Shown here piece by piece: positions 24,745 to 35,456 of a DNA stretch of 64,000 bases (positions are counted from its first letter, which is position 1; the number at the start of each line of letters is the position of its first letter). The position numbers and the translations under genes were made by a program. The stretch lies in the NCBI GenBank assembly GCA_950295325.1, contig OX485808.1, positions 36,290,527 to 36,354,526 on the forward strand, in the 5' to 3' direction. This stretch comes from Polytrichum commune (taxonomy: Eukaryota > Streptophyta > Polytrichopsida > Polytrichales > Polytrichaceae). The notes beneath the pieces were generated by a model, which saw nothing but the letters and a program-made list of their open reading frames with translations, was not told the DNA's origin and did no database searches.

Positions 24745-25860
24745 TGTATTTTAGTATGCTAAGGGAAGATCTTTTTTAGCATACTAATGGCAAGAGTCAT
24801 GTCTTTACATTTCAGTATAAAAGAGGAAGATATTCTTGAGCATATTAATGGCAAGTGTCATTCTCAGGTAGGTTGCTTAGTGGATTTTAAAAATGAAATG
24901 TGACTTCATATAGGAAGGAATAAGTTTATTTGACATAACATTTATAGAAAACTTCTACATAATCTAGGGACCATAAAAATTTATAATCCCATTACAAGTA
25001 GCACATGGATCGGTGTAGATTGCTTTATATCCCTTGAACCTATGAGTGGCAATTCTACAAATGTTGTACACCTTAGATAGGAATGATGTAGGGCAATTGA
25101 CCAAGTTTGTTACATAACACCAAATTTAGGTTGATAATGCATTATGGCTTGGAGCTACATTGCCATGGAGTGGGTATTTGTGTATATGAACACATGTTAG
25201 TTCTTGTTGTGATCCACTCTAAGCCTACTTTTGTGATGCATGATGGTAAAAAATTGTAAGTAGTTTTTAGATTGTGCTTAATTTTCTTGTTGCAATTTCC
25301 ATTCATGTTATACTCTTCGAATAATTTGCTTCAGGTTGTTATAATTGTAGGTTATGTCTTAATGTAGTGTTGCATTTGTATGGTTCTGCAATGGTAAGTA
25401 CGGATCGTGCTTTATTGGGCCACTTTTCCAATGTGTAAACTTTGAATTACATATTTTTACTATAAGGAATATAGACTACAAAAATGCAATAACATTGGGA
25501 ATATGACTATTGATAGGGTGGAATGAAATAGGTAATTTTAGAGTATTAAGTAACGTTGTAGGGGTAAATAGCTCTCACACAATTACCTCTCAGCAGCACG
25601 TGATGCACAAAAATCCTACAGAGTGACCTACCTGAGGTGTCATTTGTGTAAACTTCAGTCAAGTTGTAGACCATTGTGTAACATAGGCATGCACCTTATG
25701 AAAATATTGAACATACTCATGCAAAGATATTATTAAGCCTACTTGAGGTGACACTTATAATGAAGTTGTTAATCATCAGTATAACCTAGCATACGCCTCA
25801 AATATAGGGTACGTGACAATTATATTACTCATGTGCCACTTAAACCCATAAACAATGTAG
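24745..25860 (+). repeat. Dispersed repeat, copy B, split by a 774-bp insertion
   Basis: 24745-24862 and 25637-25860 together align with copy A. The interruption coincides exactly with the hAT-like element at 24863-25636. Confidence 0.7.
24863..25636. mobile_element. hAT-like non-autonomous element, 774 bp
   Basis: Terminal inverted repeats CTCAGGTAGGT (24863-24873) and ACCTACCTGAG (25626-25636) are perfect. Flanks carry the exact 8-bp duplication GTGTCATT (24855-24862 and 25637-25644). Copies A and C of the host repeat are continuous across this point and act as empty sites. There is no ORF of note inside. The CTC-GG tip resembles the CTCGGGGGG family. Confidence 0.85.
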
Positions 25861-28800
25861 TTTGGAACTGAGAACCCACCAAAAAGGATGTTGGAGACCA
25901 CTTGCTTGGCACCATAGCATTTTCCTTATTAAAAAAAAATGCTTCCTTAAAAAGTTCTTTAGACTTTGGCTTTTGTTAAGAGGTATTACTTTGTAGATAT
26001 TTTGGGTGGAAAGGAACAATCTTGTCTTATAGCTACAATATGTAAGACGTCAAGAAGGCATACCAAATGTAAGGAATAACACTAGAAGAAATTATGTCCA
26101 AATGAATCGTGGTGTGTGTTGGTAGTTGCCTTTGAGTTCACTACCATTTTGATTGATATTGCCATTTCCATTATTTTTTTGACTACAAAGAGGGTGACAT
26201 TGGGTTAAATCCATTAATGTAATGCACAATGTATTTGGGCATCAATAGTAGTTGTCACATCTTTTGGTAGCCATTAGGTAGACACTAAGCAACCATTAGG
26301 TAGATACTTAAGTAGACATTGGGTAGTTATTTCTCTGTTATGGGTATACATTTTGGTGGAAGGTGACCATAATGTTTGTTTTTGGAGCACAGTTGTTGTG
26401 GGACAATATTAGTCACCAGGGAGGGTTGCAATTACCATAAAGCGCAATGCACATGAAACTTTAAAACCTAAAACATAAATGACATTACCATCATCCATCT
26501 CCCTCCTCTCTATTGTTGTTATTATTCCCCCATCCACTCTTGCCCTTCCTACACATGGTCTTGGTGCTCTTGGTTGTGTTGGTCAATGTGTTGGTGCTCT
26601 TTGATGTAGTGTTAGTCATGCTAGCCATCTTCATGTAACTTCTCTTCTTCCTATTCAATTTTTTTGTTTTTTTTTCCCTTGTTGGTTCTTTGCATTTGAT
26701 TTTGGAGGTCAAATATGTGGTGATGTTTAAAAATGTGGATTTTGGTTATTTTGGAGGTATACAAGGTCAAGTGTGTGCCGATGTTGGATGTTTGATACAT
26801 ATTATGAAGTCCAAGTACTATGTTTTTGTGGGTTTTAGTTTTTGAAGGTGTACAAGGTCAGATGTATGCTAATGTCCAATTGTTGATGCATGTTTTGAAG
26901 CCCAAGTGCTATGTTCTTGAGAGTTTGGTTTATTGAAGGTGTAGAGCTCAAATGTGTATTGATGTTGAATGTTTGATTCATATTTTGAAGCATAAGTTTT
27001 ATAATTTTTTGTAGATTCTTGGAAGGCTAACATACTTAAATCATTTCAAGTGCATTGATGCAAATGAAGTAATGCAAGCCCAATCTTGCATATCGAAGGT
27101 TGTCACTTGAAAATGGTCTATTTGAAATCATATTTCTTTTGCATGTCATAAATTATGTATTAACTAACCACCAATAACCATCATGTATCATCCAACAACA
27201 ACCAAGAATACCAAATCAACCACCCATAATCCACCCAATGTCCACCAAACAATACCTATACATAAGCTTTGTAAACTTTAATCATCGCCCATGATGAGGT
27301 GGAGAGGTGCACTCCAAGCTCAATATGTTCACCCCTTATCGGTGTGTTTGGCATTTAACATGCATCACCCACAATGAAGACACTCACCCTCACATCACTC
27401 CATGTTAGTAGAACATCGAACACCATCATACCACTAACCATTTGACTTGACCATCTAGACCACCGATATTGCACAAACTGGCTACCAGTGACAATTTTCA
27501 CTGCAATTTCAACTATCCTACAAGGTTCATTTGGACATTATATCCTTTACTACAAGGTTGTACGGCCACATTTACGAGACCTACTTGTGCTTATTTGGAG
27601 CAATATGGTAACATTACACAATGGATTAAATGAATGCACTTTTTGTGTTAAATATTTTATGAATAAATATTTTCAATATATTTTGGTCCGCTTAGAAAAT
27701 GACCATAGTTATAAAATATTCAAACAAGTACAATCATGTGCAAGTTAGAGGTTAGTTGGGGCCCTATGGAGATAAGGTGCTTACACTTGAGAGGTCTCAG
27801 ATTTGAACATTTAAACTAACAAGGTATGTAGGTCATATGACCATTTAGTGGTTGTTCTATCAATTTAGAGTTGCTTGGACATAAACATCATAAAGGCAAC
27901 ACCGGGTGGAGGGAACCTAAAAAGGGAAAAATGAAAAATGAAAAGAAAAGAAACACACACACACACACACATTAGCTTACATATGCATGAGCTTTGTCTG
28001 CAAATAGAAAAGGATATTTGAAAGCTTAGAAAGCTTCCTTTACTCTACCTCATGTAAGCCCCCCCTACATGGATGTACATGAACACTTTTAATATTTAAT
28101 TATTACTTATGAAAATTGCACTAGGCAGTCTTCCTTCTAGGAAAGAGCTTGGCCCACGACAATTGGGCCAATTATATAAGTTGCGTGTGGGCCAATCATA
28201 TAAGTAGTCGCCTTCCTAATGTTGGCAAGCACTCACCGGCCAATATTCCACATTCACGTCGATACTAACAATACCCCCATGGGCCATGAGGCATACACCT
28301 TTTGCCCCCAACCAATGATGGGATTCCTTTGCACATGACATGGTAGTTATGACTAATTACCGTGAACACAAACTACTTATTGGTTGAAGTTTTGGGACTA
28401 GGTGAATAGCAATGGTGATGAGGTAATTTGTAAGTATGTCATATTTGATGTTCTGGTACTAGTTGAATGCCAACTAATTTCTTTTTTTCATGTACATCTC
28501 CAAAATAGCAAAACTAAATTTAGATCGTGATGATTTTACATTCACTAATTATTATGCCATGTGAAATTACTTAAACTATCCATGCAATTCCCTCTTACAG
28601 TGGTGTCCACAAAAGAGTGACATGAGTGAGGTCAAATGAATATATTTCCTTAATGGTCACATCCAGACTGACGCATTTTGTTGTCTACATATCCTTATTG
28701 AAATACTCAATAATAATATTTTGTGGTGATTACCTCTTTTGCATTTAAAGTTCGATTCCGAAACTTCAAATGAGAATCTTTGTGATGGGCAATTGCTAAT

Positions 28801-29164
28801 TAAACAAATGTTATTTTCGCCAATGCAACGGTCAGATGATGGCGGGTATGTTTGTGGAGTTGGAAGTGTCCATAATTGGGTTGGATACCTTAAAATAGAG
28901 GGTGCTAAACCAACACCCCACTCAAAAACAAGACCTATAAGCGCATCCCAATCGCCAACCCTCTACTGCCTTGAACCATTCCCCATGCGAAAGGAGTGCC
29001 CAAGCCCACGCAGTGACGGGTTTAGGTCCATTAGTGGCATCATCTCATACCCACCTCCACTACCTTCATGTAGGGTAGGTAATTGGCTCCACTCTATCTT
29101 GGGTCGGTTCAATGTAGGTTAAGGGTGCTTTGTTAGTGCCTATTCTAGTCATTATATTCATGGG
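25861..29164. other. No recognised gene; simple repeats
   Basis: (CA)n lies at about 27953-27970. A direct repeat GGGCCAATxATATAAGT occurs twice near 28165-28205. Sequence around 28725-28820 has a diverged partner at 38850-38950 (shared CTTTGCATxTxAA, AATGAxAATCTT), probably a transposon fragment. The ORF at 28739-29122 shows no known domain. Confidence 0.5.
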
Positions 29165-29300
29165 TGGGGGCAGGGGGGAGACAATTCAAGCCCACAAAGC
29201 CAAGGGGGTTAGTTATGGGTACAAAGGGGGTCGATTTTGGGCACAAAAGGGGTCAATTATAGGCAACAAGGGGGTCACTACCCGAAATGCAAGGGGATAG
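29165..29300. repeat. G-rich tandem repeat, about 27-bp unit
   Basis: Repeats of the type GGGCACAAAAGGGGTCAATT, with GGGG-containing cores about every 27 bases, four copies. Confidence 0.6.
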
Positions 29301-29773
29301 TTCTATAGTTGAACCATGTGGGATCATGGAGGTGGCCATGTTGGGCTTTGATCTAGCTTGGGTCCAATACACAACTATGTTGGGTTGAGTCTAGGCAATG
29401 AAAGTGAGGGTCCTCAACATATGCGAGGTCGTTGTACATGGAGCCTAGGGATCGGATTAAGGAAGCTAGAAGTGTTAACTTTGAACATTCATCAAATATT
29501 CAATTGAGGCTTTTAAAAAAAAAATCCTTATACCTATGTTTAGCCCAAAAGCTAATATGAATTTTTTTTTATATCACCACATAGACATATGTATGTACAA
29601 TAGCTTCAATTGTTGGTTTAAGCACTCTCTACCTTGTTTCTCAATTACAAATAGTTCATGTGCCAAAGAAAAGATGATCCCCATTGCTCGTTCTATTCAT
29701 GCTCGGGTACTTTTGTGGGATCCATGGCCCACCCATAAGTTACAACATGCCGTCTATAAGTGTTACCCCATGA

Positions 29774-29828
29774 GTGTTAACATTCTTATTACAAGGTAAA
29801 TATTACCTTGTAATGAAGATGTTAACAC
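29774..29828. repeat. 55-bp near-perfect palindrome
   Basis: GTGTTAACAT, a 4-base non-matching spacer, ATTACAAGGTAA, the loop ATA, then the inverse of each. The arms pair over 22 of 26 positions. It has cruciform or terminator-like geometry; no gene partner is seen. Confidence 0.8.
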
Positions 29829-29879
29829 TTAGATTGTGGTTCTGCTCCATGAATGAACAAAGACCACCAACCTCTAAGT

Positions 29880-30500
29880 TAGTTACAGATGAAACAGTCG
29901 AGTTTAAGAAATAATCGGTTGAAGTTCAAAACTTCAGGAAAATCACTGATCGTAAAGAGAAATTTTGCAGATTAATTATTAATTTTAACAAAAGAAAACA
30001 CAAAAGATGTCAGTTTGTAACCGGTTGGAGTTGGACACACTAGGATGTCGACCGATTATGCCCAAAAATCTCCCCCAACGCTCTGGTCACAGAAGATTTC
30101 CACAACCCACATGAATTCTGGGGGCCCCTTTACACACGGACCGAGATGTTTAGTAAGCTTAATGAGAAATAACTTCAGCCATGTTATTTCTCAACCCATG
30201 CCAAATCTATAGTTTAAAATCAGTGTGTACCACATAGTTTTTGTTTTTTTAGGACATTGATTTGCAGGACTATGTGACTGAATGCTCCTTTTGTTTTTGA
30301 AGTACTGTAGTATTCAAGACATTGTCTGAGGAGAGTTTTGGGCATATTCAGTCAAAACCGTAGTGTTTCCAAGTCCAACTGGTTACATGTTGACATCTTT
30401 CAAGTTTCTTTATAGATTTGAGGTATATTTTCTAGATTTTCTAAAAATGACTGGTGATTTCTAACAGTCTTGAATTTCAACCGGTTCATTTGTAACTAGT
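29880..30500. mobile_element. Inverted-repeat element, about 620 bp
   Basis: Two diverged arms of about 200 bases. Left-arm words AGTTACAGATGAA, AAAAGATGTCAG, TGTAACCGGTTGGA and TATGCCCAAAA reappear inverted at 30490-30345. The centre contains a hairpin GAGAAATAAC/GTTATTTCTC near 30165-30193. Related sequence occurs as a tandem array at 11488-11768 and as a fragment at about 51862-51915. No coding content and no clear target duplication. Confidence 0.6.
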
Positions 30501-30854
30501 GGTCGCTTCTCCCCGTTCGTTGATATATGCAAATGATCCATGTGAACCAATCACAAAGCTTTTTAATTTAGTGGCCTGAGAGGGTGTCTTGGGTTCATGG
30601 ACTATCAACATCACCAAAATGATCTTCAAATCTAGTGAAAGACGCTTCATGGGGAACTGGAGGACCATAATGCTAGGAACAATATTTGGCAGGCTCTATG
30701 GCTTTGTTTTGGAGAATTTAATAAGTTGATGGGCGGAATTGAAAGGGGTCAGAGCAAGAGGATGAGCAACTTTTATAGAAGGTATATCTACTTTGGGCCA
30801 CATTTCTTACATATGTGCTTTAATTGAATAAGAAGTATTTGTAGGTCGATGTCT

Positions 30855-32010
30855 CTATGCTTGTTTTGTCGATTTCCAAATGCTTTCGACACAATCCCAT
30901 GAGACATGCTTTGGGAATGCCTCCAACGATTAGGTGTACCACTTCATTTACAACAAGTTGTAAATGCCATGTGTACCGCAATCTCTGCAAAAGTGCAAAT
31001 AAATGTTAACACACATGGTGAAGCAATGTTCAACATCTTTGTTAGACAAGAATGTCTCCTCTCCCCCACACTATGCGGCTTGTAAATCAATGAACTTGAA
31101 CATCTTTGGTCGAGATTGACATGGATTCTCTGTGTTTATTTCACACAGTGGTGGCCATTCTTCTTTATGTTGACAATGTTGTTTTCAATAAGGGCATAAA
31201 GATGTAGATGATGTTTCACGTCCAAGTGCGTTCTTCAACTACCTATAATGTTTTGGTGGCCGAATTTGGAGAACCTCCTATAGAACTATACGCTCTTAAG
31301 TTCACTATGGATTTTCAACGACAACTTGTCCACCTACCCTCCTCTTGGTTGGTCAATAAAGCAACCTCACTTTCTTGACACCTTACCAAACAAGGATTTA
31401 ACACCTTACACAAATCAACAACTATGTGGAAGGCATCATGTGATCTATCTCATTGGGAAGCTTGTGACAATCTAAACACATCGAAAATCACATATGATGA
31501 TATCAAGGAGGCTTTTCTTGCTAAAGAGTGGAACTCATTCCATTTCTTAGGGAAGAAACTTGGTTTACCTCCACCTCAAGGATTTTCTCAAATACGGATG
31601 TGAATTATACTTGAAGCAACCATTGACACCACCACAACGGAAGATCATTGTTGCTTACCGCACCTCAAACCATAGACTTGCCAATGAAATCGGACGGAGG
31701 ACGACTATCCCTGTCTCTAGAGATAATAGACTATGCCATTTTGACTCCTATACCGTAGTTATTAATGAAGCACATTTTGTGTTGGAATGCCCCCTATATA
31801 ACCTCATTAGGGACAAGTTTCCATCATTACTTGAGAGTTTAGTTTTGGGGAGCCTTGAGTCTTTCTTTTAGTCGGACCATCAAGTTGACATTGGCCTCTA
31901 TCTCACGGAGTCTAACGCACTCCGCCACTCTAGGGAATTAGTTGGTTTGAAACCACCATGACTTGTTTTTAGTCTCATTAGCCTTTTTGGCTTCCCGGAC
32001 TTTAAAATCA
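30855..32010 (+). pseudogene. LINE reverse transcriptase and C-terminal remnant, copy B
   Basis: Frame-broken LINE coding sequence. It reads NAFDTIP, DMLWECLQRLGVPLHLQQVV, then VRQECLLSPTLCGL and INELEHLW. These are the RT blocks 'KAFDTVPR..LW..L...GVP' and 'G..QGC.LSPTLF.LYI..LE'. After a frame change it reads VVAILLYVDNVVF, equivalent to the catalytic Y-x-D-D box but with D-N in place of D-D. Further on come AEFGEPPIELYALKF and KQPLTPPQRKIIVAYRTSNH, and the tail RLCHFDSYTVV, EAHFVLECPLYNLIR (31560-31871 open). Stops include 30920, 31081 and 31200. The last 500 bases match copy A at 14503-15090. Confidence 0.75.
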
Positions 32011-32424
32011 ATTTCATTTCATTCACTACAAGCACATGAGTCCTAGGGAATTGACCTACCTCACTGGGAATTTGTCCTATGTAACTAGAAAATTTACAAA
32101 TCTATCACGGAGGTAGATTTGCATTATTCTTTCATTGATGTGGGACAAATGCATAAGACTCACATGCTAGTACACTAAATATGATATTTAGTGTGATGTG
32201 GTATTTCATGTCACTTTGGTAACTTTTTGGATGACACTTCCTATGAATAAGTGAACAATTTTTGTCATGGATGATGGATGAGTTCATTGATTGGCCAAAA
32301 CCCTACCTCCTCTTGTCAGCAACTTGTGATGAAATATCGTCATGGATGATGGAATTTGGATGAAAAATTAGTTTGTAAATGACAGTAATTCCAACACTAT
32401 GAATCTAAAATCCCCCCCAAAAGT

Positions 32425-32699
32425 TTACAAGCAATGACAAATAATGTTGGGTTAACATTTGGTGTTGGTGACACTATACCACAGTTTACAATTGGTATCG
32501 AGCAAGACAATTAGAATTGGTGACACTAAATATCATATTTAATGTAGTTATTTTACTGATTTGAGAAGTTGGTAGGAAGTTTCCAAGAAGACATAGAAGA
32601 AGACCCCAAGTCTTCGGCCCCGATTATGTCGACCTTGACTAGATTATTAGCGTGGCCCACATGAATGACTTCCACACTACTTTTCCACCCTACTATATC
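32425..32699. other. Dispersed repeat sequence and empty-site relative
   Basis: 32425-32560 is a relative of 11930-12055. 32575-32695 (AGAAGA..., then GTGGCCCACAT) matches the two flanks of the element at 33210-33789 without that element, so it is a related empty site. Confidence 0.5.
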
Positions 32700-33060
32700 A
32701 TTTATGGTATTTAGTGTCACGTGCATAATAATGTCACTTACTCTATTTTAAGGTGTATGCTAGGTTACGGTGATGATTAACAACTTCAACATGACACTTG
32801 GTGTTCAAGTGGGTATACTAATATCTTCGTATGAGTACGTTCAATAATGTTATAAGGTGCATGCCTATGTTACACAATGGTCTACAACTTGACTAAAGTG
32901 TACAATGACACTTGCCATTAGTATGATCAAGAATATCTTCCTTTTGTATACTAAAATGTAAAGACATGACACTTGCCATTAGTAGGCTCAAAAAGTTAGG
33001 CCCTTTGCAAATAGTATACATGACATTAAATTTCACAAATGGTGTAATTTAAATTTTGTG
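32700..33060 (-). repeat. Dispersed repeat, copy C (inverted)
   Basis: The reverse complement aligns along its length with copy A at 24010-24370, including CAAGTTGTAGACCATTGTG and TAACATAGGCATGCA. It is continuous where copy B is split. Confidence 0.7.
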
Positions 33061-33209
33061 TGGTTGCCATAATTTGTTACTCTTGAAGATTGATTTGAAG
33101 GGTTGCTTTATTTTATGCTACTTTTGTCCTTGAACTAATATTCAAGGTGTTGGTGGAAAGTCTTCGAGAAGAATAGGAGAAGATCCGTGGTCTTTAGTCC
33201 ACACTATAT

Positions 33210-33789
33210 CCCGGGTACGCAACTCCCGTATTATATGGTCCTGATTATAATCACTTATAATGTGTTTTAGTCCAATATTGAGTGATACAATTTGTTTTAA
33301 TGTAGGAAACCCTTGTAGCCCTTCTAACAAGGAATCCAAAAATGTAATTATATATAGGAAATGAATATATTTTGAAGCATATAATTGCATTAAAAACCTA
33401 ATTATATGATTTTTTTTAATACAGGTACCATAGGTCAAACTACCCAACTTTTTGGACTTTTTAATAAAATTTTAACATTGTGAATGAATTATAATTTTAA
33501 TGGGAGGCAACTATTCGTGGCTTATAATTTTAATGGGAGGCTTAATAAATATGCAACCCAACTTTTTTTTCATCTCATTTATTTAATTTGGTCTTCACCC
33601 AACTTTTTTTTCATCTCATTTTATTTAATTTGGTCTTTACCCAACTTTTTTTTCATCTCATTTTATTTAATTTGGTCTTCACCCAACTTTTTGATCATTT
33701 TAATTTGATATAATTTTTACAAAAGCCGTCCTCTAAGCCGTTTTAAGTACGATGCCCCCTGCGTATAATATGGGAGTTGCGTACCCGGG
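33210..33789. mobile_element. hAT-like non-autonomous element, 580 bp
   Basis: 26-bp terminal inverted repeats beginning CCCGGGTACGCAACTCCC (33210-33235 and inverted at 33764-33789) have one mismatch. The exact 8-bp duplication CACTATAT flanks it at 33202-33209 and 33790-33797. The interior holds local direct repeats but no gene. The ends differ from the CTCGGGGGG family, so this is a separate lineage. Confidence 0.88.
33557..33695. repeat. 41-42-bp tandem repeat, three copies plus a partial
   Basis: The word CCCAACTTTTTTTTCATCTC restarts at 33557, 33598 and 33640, with a partial at 33682. It lies inside the 580-bp element. A 20-base direct repeat (ATAATTTTAATGGGAGGC) lies just upstream at about 33490 and 33523. 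Confidence 0.8.
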
Positions 33790-33797
33790 CACTATAT

Positions 33798-35107
33798 CCA
33801 CCTCGATTGGGCAATTGTGTGGCCCACATTGATTATTTCCATGCAAATTGTTCACCGACACTAATAGACGATTTAGTGCAATGATGGGGCATCGATAAAG
33901 GCGTGTGTTTTGAAATTCTATCATGAAGAGGTTCAGTTATCATGTGGAGTCATCTTGCTTTGAGCAAATGAATGGATGACAAGCCATCGTGATATCATCC
34001 ACAAATGGTCATGTAATCTAGACACACTTAATCTCCGTGAGATCACATTTGTGACAACCAAAGTGCACGTGATATCAAGGAGTTTTGTAGTGTTAACATG
34101 GATGCATGATAAAAGAGAATTAAAAGAGAAATGTGACGTTAGTAAAAGCATGTGACATTATGGAATGACACAAAAGTGAACATTGCAAAAATGACAATAA
34201 ATACATCGATGACAACATGATGCGTCCGAACTTGTGGCTTGAATTCTTTGGTACTTGATTTTAATGTCAAACCCCGTGATATATACGGAAGTGGGAACGT
34301 GATAACAAGGAGTGAAATTTCTATTGAGAAAATTTGTTCCCTAAGATTCCAGGATATAAAAGAAGGAGTGACATTAAGGAGGTTGATATTATGGAGTATA
34401 GAATGTATCGGTGTGCACGTGGACTTGGCAAATTGCAATGAGTCATCGAGCCTTTGGCAGCTCATGTGGGGTACATAGTACGCCTAGTGCAAATGTATTA
34501 TTTCCACATGGCGGCTGGAATCTTGTAAAATATAAAAATATTATATTGCAGACGTTGAAGTTTGAGCTGGACTGAATCTTCGAAGAAGCCAAGCCTGGGA
34601 GGGACCACCACCCACAATTCTGTGTGCCACCATGATTGGCTATTCCACTCACTCGGCAAGTTGCAGTTTATTGAGCCATAGCCACCACCACCGTTTCCGC
34701 TTGCTTGCTGCTGGTCACTCCTTCCTCCTCTTGCCATGAACATGTTCCATGCGAGATTGTCGATTCCAGGGTCGTAGTTGCTCGGGATGTGCACCGCTGC
34801 ATGGTTCTAGATTTGCTCTGGATGTGCCTGAGCTGAGGCGGAGGGAGTGTTGCATAGAGCCGGGGGTTTGGTGTCCGTGTTTTTTCTTTGTGTTCTTGGC
34901 TTGGTTGCAGCTATGGGAGATTATTCCGTCATGTCGACGAGGTGGCAGGGAGTTTCGGAGAAGGCGAGAATGCGAAACGGCATGCCCTTTGTTTGCTGTT
35001 GCGAAGATCGTTGACGAAATTGATAGCTCGAAGTCTTTTGGCCTATCAAACCCTGGCCATTCGATGACCATACCCTAAATCCTCCCTGCGTTCATCACAA
35101 TCCCTGA
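33798..35107. other. No firm gene; possible promoter and leader of the next fragment
   Basis: From about 34500 the GC content rises. A CCAAT-box core lies on the minus strand near 34637. Overlapping ORFs on both strands (34443-35078) show no domain. This fits a divergent or upstream promoter region of the splicing-factor-like fragment at 35108. Confidence 0.35.
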
Positions 35108-35456
35108 CATCAACAGACGCCTTGGAAGCTTGCCCTAACTTTTCAGCTATGGCTGAGAGCATTGGTGGCCAGGCCCTCAACAATCCATGTTGATGACGAT
35201 TACTTGAGATGGCAAGAGGAGATCCGACTCGCAGAGGAAGAGGCTGCTGCATTGAATGTGCGTAGGACGCATCAGTATCACAAGGATTTTCGAAAGCATG
35301 TTGAGTTTGCTGAAGAGCCAATTGAGCCTGCTCCTGCCGTTGAAGCCGAAGACGAGGAGAGGCCAGCTACTCCTCCTGAAGGTGAAGAAGAATTCACTGA
35401 TGATGACGGGACTGTGTACAAGTGGGACCATGGTCTTAAAGCTTGGGTGCCTCAAG
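35108..35456 (+). pseudogene. HTATSF1/CUS2-like splicing factor, first-exon fragment
   Basis: Reads STIHVDDDYLRWQEE, an acidic Glu/Ala/Pro-rich stretch, then EEFTDDDGTVYKWDHGLKAW and VPQ, ending at a donor CAA|GTAAGT (35456/35457). 'F.DDDGT.Y.WD..L.AWVPQ' is the N-terminal signature of plant HTATSF1/CUS2-type (TatSF1, ELF9-like) U2 snRNP-associated proteins. The coding frame lacks an ATG. The natural start ATGGCTGAG at 35149 is out of frame by one base and stops after 14 codons, which suggests a one-base gain in the C run near 35172-35174. The RRM-encoding exons expected downstream were not found up to 37.4 kb. It is most likely a truncated duplicate rather than a working gene. Confidence 0.6.

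Noticed and set aside
34498-34794. 98-codon minus-strand ORF with a Gly-rich start (MARGGRSDQQQ)
   Set aside because: It has plausible composition, but there is no known domain, no clear splice sites, and it overlaps other ORFs in a GC-rich promoter-like region.
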